A stretch of DNA of 64,000 nt, from the NCBI GenBank assembly GCA_029339505.1, contig JAQISU010000246.1, positions 372,001 through 436,000 on the forward strand, read 5' to 3'. Below, piece after piece: positions 57,769 through 64,000 of the stretch. Made by a program: the position numbers and the translations under genes. The stretch is from Unio delphinus. Lineage: Eukaryota > Mollusca > Bivalvia > Unionida > Unionidae. The notes under the pieces are model-generated. The model was not told where the DNA came from, did no database searches, and saw only the letters and a list, made by a program, of their open reading frames with translations. The stretch's first letter is position 1, and each line of letters begins with the position of its first letter.

Positions 57769-58204
57769 CTGTTAAGAAAATAGGGAAAATTATTACATTT
57801 TTGTATCCTGATTTAAAGGAAAAATTAATTTATATAAAAGGATGAGAGATGTATAAAAAATTAATACTTTATATAAATGGATGAGACAGGTAAATGTTTA
57901 AGCTACAAAGTTAGAAAACAGCATTTGTGTCTTGTTTCAAATGATTAGTTGTAAATTGTTTCAAAAATAATTAGTGTGCCATCAAACAATTTAGGCTAGA
58001 TGACAATGACATGAGCTTACTTGTAATACTCACCTTAGTAGTGCAATTATGTTATACAATACAAACAGTCTGACACTGTGGAATAACACCCGGCCAAGCC
58101 ATGTAGCAAATCAGTGATGTATAATGCAAGGTCTTCGACATTATGTGATACATAGAAAAGAACAAAATCTCAAACTTATATTAATATGCCATGATATTTA
58201 AGGA

Positions 58205-58412
58205 ACTCGCTGAATAATGCAATATCTGCAAACTCACTGATTACTGCAGTAAGCCAATCCTTGCCACAACAATGAATACTGCAATATGCCAATTTCTGAA
58301 AACTCACTGAAATATTGCAATTTACCAATACCTGCAAACTCACTGAAACTGTAATAGGCCAATTCCTGCAAACTCACTGAATACTACAATATGTCGATCA
58401 CTGCAAACAGCT
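58205..58412. repeat. ~39-bp diverged tandem repeat
   Basis: About five units of actcactgaatactgcaata + tgccaattcctgcaa. Confidence 0.88.
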
Positions 58413-58859
58413 AGTGGTATACCACTTCAAAGTTATGTCACTAATTTATATACATTGCATGCTTGTGTAAAAGGTGAATTTTTCTAAATTACTGTTGAAA
58501 CAGACTAATTGGTCATGCAGTGAAATTTACAGGAACAATTTTAAGCTACATGAAAAAATGGAAAATTCAGATAAAATAGGTTAAGAAAATTGATGAGTTC
58601 TTTTCTATTTATCTTACTTTGTAAACAATTTATTGATATTTATATCCAAGTTTTATAAAACAAGGCTAGAATTATGTCATGCCCATCTGCACAATTGTAA
58701 ATCAGTCATGTAGTATAACTCTTGTACCATTTAACGATGTGCACAATTGCTTTTGAGAGAGAATTTATTTGTTTTAAAACAAACAATCTTAAGTAATTTC
58801 TTAAGTACTATAGTTGGTTATCTGACAGCTGACATGCATAACCATCAATGGCGGGAGAG

Positions 58860-59045
58860 TTGTAGAAGTTCATGTGGTAGAGCAGTGGACTTATAACCAA
58901 AGGGTTCCAGATTCAATACCTACCTAGGATAGCCTGGGCTTGCTGCCTTGATGTGTTCTTGGAAAAGGTCATTAGCTTCCATTCCATGGTATAATACTAA
59001 TCAATAATGTGTTAAAAGTGCTGTTAAAAGCAACAAAAAGCAAAA
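58860..59045 (+). mobile_element. Possible tRNA-derived SINE, third family
   Basis: A tRNA-like head (tgtggtagagcagtggactt A box, gggttccagattcaatacc B-box-like) is followed by a ~100-bp body and an AAAAGCAAC-rich end. No cloverleaf for a functional tRNA and no clear target duplication. Confidence 0.5.
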
Positions 59046-59161
59046 TGTACCTGATCACAATAGTGTTAGGAAAATAACCTCCAATACCTCCAAAATCCAG
59101 TACTTGGACAAAAAATGAACCTTTTATACCTATTTATATAAACCATGGAAAGAAACTCTTA

Positions 59162-59520
59162 CCCCATACCTTCTCCTTACTAGTGCCAGGTGACTCCAGT
59201 TTTAAACTAAGAAATACACGTACCAGGATGCTTCCATTTGAAGGCAAATTTGGTAAGGTCTCATGGAAATGTGATTGGCTAAGTATTCTTAGAAAAAACA
59301 TAATTTACTAAAATAATTTGCTTTCTCCTTTGAATATATTACCCTGAGCACATAAACATTAAGAGGACAGATAATGGGAGGAGAAACTGCTAAGATTCCT
59401 ACCTGAACTCCAGGTACCCTTTGAGGAAAGTTTGGTTGGATTCTCTAAATGAAGGATAACCCACTGCCCTCACCTGCTAACAGTAGGACAGATAGTCATG
59501 TGACCAGTGATAACTACATG
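59162..59520. mobile_element. Diverged copy of the 53.6-kb foldback element
   Basis: Matches aatgtgattggctaagtatt, aaaaacataatttactaaaa and tttgctttctcctttgaata in the same order as 53890-53960, then ggaggagaaa and ttggttggattctctaaatg as at 54000-54065. The left hairpin arm is missing. Confidence 0.75.
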
Positions 59521-60004
59521 GCTAACAAGAAAACAATTCTCTCTTCTTTCTGATACCATTTCTGGTTAAATTCAGAAAACAATAAACTCATACTGAAGTC
59601 AATTAAATCAGGTGGTTGTCGAGGTGGAACCACTGACCCATCAATTAAAGTCTTATCTGAGTTAAGTAGCAGTAGAGATGGTGAGCTGGACAACATTTTT
59701 AGACAAGTATTCACTGAAATCATGCTTAAAATCAATGAAACCAATGACATCAGGCCCAAAAGTCAATGACATCAGGTCCCAAATGTGTGTGTGAATCATG
59801 GATTAGGTCCAAAAAAAAATTATGAAAAAATCAATGAAATTAATGAAATCAAAAACTTTTCAACTATTACATTTTTTGGGAAAAAGGGACTACAACATCG
59901 TTGTCACTCACTAGAACTTTCAGTTGGGGTTAACCGAATATTTGATCCAGTCCGATACGATATCGTGTTCGAGGGTCATGTAAATCACTACGACGAAAAT
60001 CCTT

Positions 60005-61369
60005 TCAGGATTTCACAAATAGACTAATTTGTAAAACCTCCTCTTGTAAATCAATCAGATTATTAGACTGGTCAGTGAGTTTGAAATTAATTCTGGTTAA
60101 TGAATTATTATGACATCGCATATAGACTGGATTCACCGGGGACTCAATTATTAAAAACCCTGGAGGAGCTGTTGGTGCAAATGAATACAAAATATATCCC
60201 TGCTGAGCTTGATTTGATCGTTCTAAATTTATTTGATAGCTTCCTTCGATCACATCACATACTAAATTGAGTGCAATCACCGTTGAAATATTCACATTGA
60301 ACGGAGCAATATGCCTGCCACCACCATCTGGGTCATTATTATGTTTGAGGATAGTTGTTTGTGGTTGTGATTGTGTTTTTTTCCACGTATCATGGATTTT
60401 TTTGAAACCTTCATCGATGGCATCACTGAGAGATTTTTGTAATTCTGAGATATTATATCCTGGTAGTTTAAACTCACGAATATCTTCTACGCGTATATTA
60501 CTTTTCATCGCAAACTCTGTTCTCGTTTTAGGATTATCGTCACCTAATATCTCTTGAATAATTTGTGAATGAAATGTTTCCATGTCATTGATGATTTTGT
60601 TACATATTTCTACAACGCTGATAAATTCATCTCGGGTGAGAGTGCCGGATTTAATGGATATTAACAACAGTAAAAAATCATATTCCATCGCTGTGAAATT
60701 TTCAGTAATTTTGTTCTGTCGGGGTACGAATTTGACAACGTTATTTTCTACTATTCCATTGAAAAGTTCCCACTTATTATAATCTTTATAACTCTTTATT
60801 GGATTATCAGATTTTATCCTGTCTGTGATATAATCGGTTTTTTGTGGTTCTGGTAATTTAACGGTTTTTCCACCGGGTGGTAATTCAGGCCATCCTAGTA
60901 CGGTTCTAATAGAACTTTGATAGATATCTACGACGTATCCTTCTGTGCTTATTTCAATGGCAGATGATAGTGTCGGCACATGAACTGTTATAGCTATTTT
61001 TGACTCTACTCCAGTAATCGATTTTATTCTACGCGCGAATTCATCATTGATTTGTTCAATTTGATATGATCCGGTTGGTATGGAAACAACGTTCCAGTCT
61101 GGGGTACCGTCGGGTTTATTCTTATTTGCAAATACCAGTGAATTATTGGGTTGTTGACCACCAAATGATTTTGACCTAATATTTGGCCAACTGTGGTATA
61201 CTCGTAATTTTGCTAGCGCTATCTCCTTCACTGGGACCGGAGAGGGGAAATTCACACTGAATTCTGGATTCGTTGAGGTTATTGAGATCATGCTTGTTTG
61301 TACTGGGTTTGTGTTCTCCACTATTTGTTGAAGTAATTCCATCTGTGTTGTCATTGTTATTATACTCAT
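60005..61369 (-). CDS. Penton-like minor capsid protein (Polinton)
   Basis: 454 residues. The first ~110 show the pattern seen in Polinton minor capsid/penton proteins: FSVNFPSPVPVKEIALAKLR, then the IPTGSYQIEQINDEFARRI block. The last ~100 return to beta-rich sequence ending in LTDQSNNLIDLQEEVLQISL, close to the family's D-Q-x-G-N-L-I-D ending. A ~200-residue helical insertion (about residues 190-340) separates the two halves. The first ATG is used here, but ATGs at residues 6 and 10 are equally possible. The 5' end overlaps the previous gene by up to 194 bp in another frame. The penton role at capsid vertices is inferred from family resemblance. Confidence 0.68.
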   Translation of the reverse strand: MSIITMTTQMELLQQIVENTNPVQTSMISITSTNPEFSVNFPSPVPVKEIALAKLRVYHSWPNIRSKSFGGQQPNNSLVFANKNKPDGTPDWNVVSIPTGSYQIEQINDEFARRIKSITGVESKIAITVHVPTLSSAIEISTEGYVVDIYQSSIRTVLGWPELPPGGKTVKLPEPQKTDYITDRIKSDNPIKSYKDYNKWELFNGIVENNVVKFVPRQNKITENFTAMEYDFLLLLISIKSGTLTRDEFISVVEICNKIINDMETFHSQIIQEILGDDNPKTRTEFAMKSNIRVEDIREFKLPGYNISELQKSLSDAIDEGFKKIHDTWKKTQSQPQTTILKHNNDPDGGGRHIAPFNVNISTVIALNLVCDVIEGSYQINLERSNQAQQGYILYSFAPTAPPGFLIIESPVNPVYMRCHNNSLTRINFKLTDQSNNLIDLQEEVLQISLFVKS

Positions 61370-61823
61370 GTTTTTGTACTTCTAATTTTGACATCGCAGA
61401 ATCATATATATCTACCATCGCTGAAAACTCACTCTCTGATATAATTGTATCATCGAGCGATGACGATATCAATGAGGATAATTGCGAGTATGCAGTGGAC
61501 ACAACATGAAATTGAATTATGTAGTCTTGTAGTTTCCGTTGGCTGCATGAGGATATTTTTTTTGTGATTATTGAAATAATTCCAGCGATTGTTGTTGCCG
61601 CAGAAATGCAAATTGGAACAGCTATCGGGGCCATCATTGTCACTGAAGACAGTATAATACCGGCTCCGGTGATTACACCACTCACTGAATACACAGTAAC
61701 ATCAATTGCGGTAATTCTCCTGCGATATTTTTTAATTTTCAATTCATACTCCTCAGACAAGGTTTTGAGTCTAGTTTGATACTCTCTGACCTGATCATAG
61801 CGATATTGCGATGATGAAATCAT
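61176..61823 (-). CDS. Two-helix membrane protein of Polinton type
   Basis: 215 residues. Residues about 5-38 are charged and coiled-coil-like. Residues about 42-88 form two hydrophobic segments (VTVYSVSGVITGAGIILSSV and a MAPIAVPICISAATTIAGII stretch), followed by a basic KKISSCSQRK patch, a second amphipathic helix and an Asn/Ser-rich tail. Small membrane proteins of this design are common next to capsid genes in animal Polintons; their function is unknown to me. Its C-terminal ~64 codons overlap the start of the penton-like gene. Confidence 0.65.
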   Translation of the reverse strand: MISSSQYRYDQVREYQTRLKTLSEEYELKIKKYRRRITAIDVTVYSVSGVITGAGIILSSVTMMAPIAVPICISAATTIAGIISIITKKISSCSQRKLQDYIIQFHVVSTAYSQLSSLISSSLDDTIISESEFSAMVDIYDSAMSKLEVQKHEYNNNDNTDGITSTNSGEHKPSTNKHDLNNLNESRIQCEFPLSGPSEGDSASKITSIPQLAKY

Positions 61824-61852
61824 TTTTATTTTAAATACGCTATCGTTTTCAA

Positions 61853-62683
61853 TTACGATTTACTTAAATTCGCTACGAATTCCACATACCATGATACCGG
61901 AGTTCTAGCCAAATTTTTATCAGTAGATGTGATCGTGAACTTTTCAGTTGTATTCTTGTCGATGATCGTTGAAATCGTATTATTGAACCCGGATGAACTC
62001 GACGATGATATATTAAATTGATCCGTTGTCACCAGTGTTAATCGATAAATACCCTTGACGGTTGCAGTGATATCTAATGTGTTGTTTGTAGGTGTCCACG
62101 CAAATGATCCGTGTTGGATCGTGTATACTACGTTGTTGGTTTTCTCATGAGGAATTTTTGTTTTTTCAATGGCTGTTATCATCTTCGAAAGATCACCTTT
62201 GATGCCTTCGATGGAAGTTTTCGTCTCATCGATTGATTTTTTAATATCAGGGAGTTTTAGTTCAATTTTATCGAATGTAGTTCCAATAAATTTATCAATG
62301 ATATTTCTACGAAATGCGGTAAACTGTTTTATGTGTTCTTTGGTTTTAGATTGAAGTGTTGCTAGTTCTAACGCAGAATCGTTGAGAGTTTTAAATCGAT
62401 CTGTAATCGTCGAAAAAAGTACACCCGGTTTGAGTTTACCCTGATCGGAAAATAACGCGATAGTATCCTCGATTGCGTTTTGTTGTTTAACTAAAATATC
62501 ATCCAGAGAAATATTACTAGATTTCAATTTACCCTGTTTGTCTTGAAATACAACTATTTCATTCGGGTCAACACTTGTTAAGTTCAACGTCTCAGCGATT
62601 TCATCTTTAATTTGTTTTGTTATATCACCGGTTGCAGTGTCATCGGGTTTGGGTTTCAGAGGTCTTCCCCAAATATCAATCAT
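61853..62683 (-). CDS. Fibre-like protein with coiled-coil stalk and beta-rich head
   Basis: 276 residues. N-terminal ~25 residues carry the IDIWGRPLKPK segment; residues ~25-190 are mostly helical with heptad-like patterns (IKKSIDETKTSIEGIKGDLS); residues ~195-276 are beta-rich (SFAWTPTNNTLDITATVKGI, SWYVEFVA). A stalk plus a C-terminal head is the layout of trimeric fibres and C1q/TNF-like heads. The attachment role is inference. It starts one base after the protease stop, so the two genes are tightly coupled. Confidence 0.55.
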   Translation of the reverse strand: MIDIWGRPLKPKPDDTATGDITKQIKDEIAETLNLTSVDPNEIVVFQDKQGKLKSSNISLDDILVKQQNAIEDTIALFSDQGKLKPGVLFSTITDRFKTLNDSALELATLQSKTKEHIKQFTAFRRNIIDKFIGTTFDKIELKLPDIKKSIDETKTSIEGIKGDLSKMITAIEKTKIPHEKTNNVVYTIQHGSFAWTPTNNTLDITATVKGIYRLTLVTTDQFNISSSSSSGFNNTISTIIDKNTTEKFTITSTDKNLARTPVSWYVEFVANLSKS

Positions 62684-62684
62684 G

Positions 62685-63131
62685 TTATTGTAAAACTCTT
62701 TCTCTCTCTAAAAAGCGATTACTAGTGTAGTCATTAACGACAATATGAGGTGGTTTTCCCCTTGGGTTACCCAAGGAGTTAGAAATAGCGTCAAGGACAT
62801 TTAACACTTCACTGCCGCATATTGGGGGGTCATTGATTTGTTGTGTTGGTAGCGTAGAATACCAAGTCTTCATTGGAAGGGTTTTTATATACCGCATAAA
62901 CTCTTTTGGTGGGGCTAATCCATATGAATCAAAATAGACAATCCCACGTGGATCAATAGCGTATGCAACCCAGTGAGTTCCAGGTCCGGTGCTGTTATCG
63001 AGATTAATAATACCTGTTTCAGTTTTGTTTGGTTGATGTGGTAATTGATCTTTCATAAAAACACCTCTGAAATTTTTAATCACTAGTTTTTTAGCAGCAT
63101 CCATTAAATCAAAATTGGACATTGGAACCAT
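62685..63131 (-). CDS. Adenain-like cysteine protease (Polinton PRO, C5/Ulp1 fold)
   Basis: 148 residues from the ATG at 63131 (MVPMSNFDL). The open frame extends upstream to 63248, but that part is only the other-frame reading of the minor protein's 3' repeats. Active-site pattern of adenovirus-type maturation proteases: His in GTHWVAY, Asp in VYFDSYGL, Gln in PTQQIND and Cys in DPPICGSEVLN. All four are present in order, so the enzyme looks intact. Such proteases cut capsid and core precursors during virion maturation. The chosen start lies 12 bases after the stop of the preceding gene. Confidence 0.85.
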   Translation of the reverse strand: MVPMSNFDLMDAAKKLVIKNFRGVFMKDQLPHQPNKTETGIINLDNSTGPGTHWVAYAIDPRGIVYFDSYGLAPPKEFMRYIKTLPMKTWYSTLPTQQINDPPICGSEVLNVLDAISNSLGNPRGKPPHIVVNDYTSNRFLERERVLQ

Positions 63132-63142
63132 AGATTTCTGAA

Positions 63143-63682
63143 TTAATAAACCGTTCCTGGTAGTCTCAGGCCTGATCCGTGAACGGATCTCCCGCTGTAC
63201 CATGAATACGGGGTCCCTGGTAGTCTTAGACCTTTTCCGCTGTACCACGAATACGGGGTTCCTGGTAGTCTTAGACCCAATCCTTGAACGGATCGTCTCT
63301 TTTTTTTATATCCTTGTCCAGCTGCCTTCTTAAGTGCCATTCCTGCTGCAGTACCAACGGCTCCTAACGCTGCTGCTTTAGCCACCGCTGGGGCTGCTGC
63401 TGCAATCAATGCTGGTATTGCAGCTAACAATGGAAATATACCACCCGTTTTCATCATATTTTTAATAGCAGCCGCAGAGAGAGTAATCTGAACCCCTTTT
63501 TTATCCTTGAAAGCATCATTGAAATGTTTCACCTGACGAGTTGTCAGCGATAATTTATTTTCACCACCAGTCATTTGATTAGGTTTCAACGTGATTGTGG
63601 TTCCACATTTTTTAGCCGATTCTGATTGCAATTTTTTGATTTGACCAGGAGTTAACGTAACACTAATAACACTATATGACAT
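63143..63682 (-). CDS. Hydrophobic/basic minor virion protein of Polinton type
   Basis: 179 residues. The N-terminal half has two related segments (SVTLTPGQIKKLQSESAKK and KLSLTTRQVKHFND) around MTGGENK; residues ~82-118 are Ala-rich hydrophobic (IFPLLAAIPALIAAAAPAVA); then KKAAGQGYKKKRRS and three C-terminal copies of GLRLPGT(P)Y with WYSG between. The architecture (repeat-hydrophobic-basic) recurs in Polinton genomes next to the protease and recalls adenovirus membrane-active or core-associated minor proteins; function is inference. MTGG-E resembles an adenain-type cleavage site. Confidence 0.6.
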   Translation of the reverse strand: MSYSVISVTLTPGQIKKLQSESAKKCGTTITLKPNQMTGGENKLSLTTRQVKHFNDAFKDKKGVQITLSAAAIKNMMKTGGIFPLLAAIPALIAAAAPAVAKAAALGAVGTAAGMALKKAAGQGYKKKRRSVQGLGLRLPGTPYSWYSGKGLRLPGTPYSWYSGRSVHGSGLRLPGTVY

Positions 63683-63746
63683 TATATATAATTGATTGAT
63701 TCTAAATCGTAAAACGATTCAATGGAAATATCCTTCGGATTTTCAA
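63683..63746 (-). promoter_or_regulatory. Intergenic gap with short palindromes in the viral block
   Basis: The 64-bp AT-rich gap between the capsid and minor-protein genes contains aatcgtaaaacgatt (6-bp stem) and a second weak palindrome ggaaatatccttcggattttc. A promoter or transcript end is plausible but not shown. Confidence 0.3.
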
Positions 63747-64000
63747 TTACATGTTTTCCACTGGGGCATCTACCACTCTCATTCTTCCACCAACACCTTC
63801 AAGTAACATTGATTTATCACTGAGAATGACAGCAACCGCTCTATAATTCGGGATAAGGATAGGAGGAGGTGCCCCAGCACCAACAGGACGGGTTACACGG
63901 GCTCTAAAGTGTATATCAACAACAGATTGTCTCATCAAATCAAGATGTTCCAATGAAAAGTAATAAATCGGATACAGACTTTTAAAATCATATTGTGATA
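63747..64000 (-). CDS. Major capsid protein, C-terminal part, cut by window edge
   Basis: The frame is open to base 64000 and stops at 63747; only ~83 residues are visible. It reads YDFKSLYPIYYFSLEHLDLM, and later IPNYRAVAVILSDKSMLLEG. A Y-P-I/L-Y-Y-F/I-D/S-L block, then a beta-strand with AVILSD, is how Polinton/adintovirus double-jelly-roll capsid proteins end. The position before the minor protein and protease agrees. It could also be another structural protein. Confidence 0.55.
   Translation of the reverse strand, partial: SQYDFKSLYPIYYFSLEHLDLMRQSVVDIHFRARVTRPVGAGAPPPILIPNYRAVAVILSDKSMLLEGVGGRMRVVDAPVENM

Larger units (their letters stand above)
57769..60004. other. Stretch between PARP exon and viral block
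   Basis: Holds a ~39-bp tandem repeat, a possible SINE, a diverged copy of the 53.6-kb element and TTGATTTCATTAA-type simple repeats near 59690-59850. The minus-strand open frame 59514-59759 is unrecognised. Confidence 0.45.
60005..64000 (-). mobile_element. Polinton/adintovirus-like element, virion-gene end, continues beyond window
   Basis: Six intronless minus-strand frames lie almost end to end with gaps of about 1-65 bp or overlaps: capsid C-terminus, hydrophobic/basic minor protein, adenain-type protease, fibre-like protein, two-helix membrane protein and penton-like protein. This combination and order is characteristic of animal Polintons/adintoviruses. Polymerase, integrase and packaging ATPase are not in the window. 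No terminal inverted repeat or 6-bp duplication could be recognised at the left end; similarity to viral coding sequence fades near 59880-59960. The frames have no visible breaks. Confidence 0.82.

Noticed and set aside
63132..63248. Upstream extension of the protease frame
   Set aside because: It overlaps the repeat-coding end of the preceding gene in another frame; the ATG at 63131 right after that gene's stop is the better start.

Overview
The window is nuclear DNA from an animal, most likely a bivalve or other mollusc. The evidence is: AT-rich sequence with very dense (TC)n/(TA)n/(CA)n microsatellites; short exons in long repeat-filled introns; tRNA-derived SINEs whose body resembles molluscan MESO-type SINEs; hAT-, Tigger- and long-TIR DNA transposons; several minisatellites; and a Polinton/adintovirus-like block. 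No prokaryotic feature was seen, and no organism can be named from this sequence alone.

Layout. (1) 1-32.1 kb holds the 3' part of one plus-strand gene. Nine exons (3087-3169, 3834-3897, 9288-9355, 10572-10663, 24541-24628, 25835-26096, 26853-26934, 30700-30777, 31921-32098) join in phase. They encode about 330 C-terminal residues of an M28B metallopeptidase of the glutamate carboxypeptidase II/NAALADase family. The exons are mostly too short to appear as open frames. The introns hold a 34-bp minisatellite, a 51-bp minisatellite split by a SINE, a hAT-like MITE, a 4.84-kb transposon with ~615-bp inverted repeats and a 9-bp target duplication that carries a RecQ-like helicase fragment, a Tigger relic, and a 3-kb array of 74-bp repeats. 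(2) 32.1-56.9 kb has no recognised gene. It holds microsatellites, a 30-bp minisatellite (40.4-41.4 kb), a 52-bp minisatellite (50-51 kb), two foldback structures, two SINEs and two weak candidate exons. (3) 56.9-57.8 kb is the minus-strand terminal exon of a PARP-type ADP-ribosyltransferase. Its catalytic fold is interrupted by about 190 residues rich in Asn, Ser, Gly and Phe, with FG motifs. (4) 60.0-64.0 kb is a compact, intronless minus-strand cluster of virion-type genes: capsid protein C-terminus, hydrophobic/basic minor protein, adenain-like cysteine protease with intact H-D-Q-C residues, fibre-like protein, two-helix membrane protein and penton-like protein. It is one end of a Polinton/adintovirus-like element that continues past the right edge.

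How the parts relate. The peptidase and PARP genes are host genes; the rest is mostly mobile or satellite DNA. In the viral block the protease would be expected to mature the capsid proteins, and the hydrophobic minor protein has a plausible cleavage motif. Polymerase, integrase and packaging ATPase genes are not in the window. Family assignments come from recognising motifs by eye; no database search was run.
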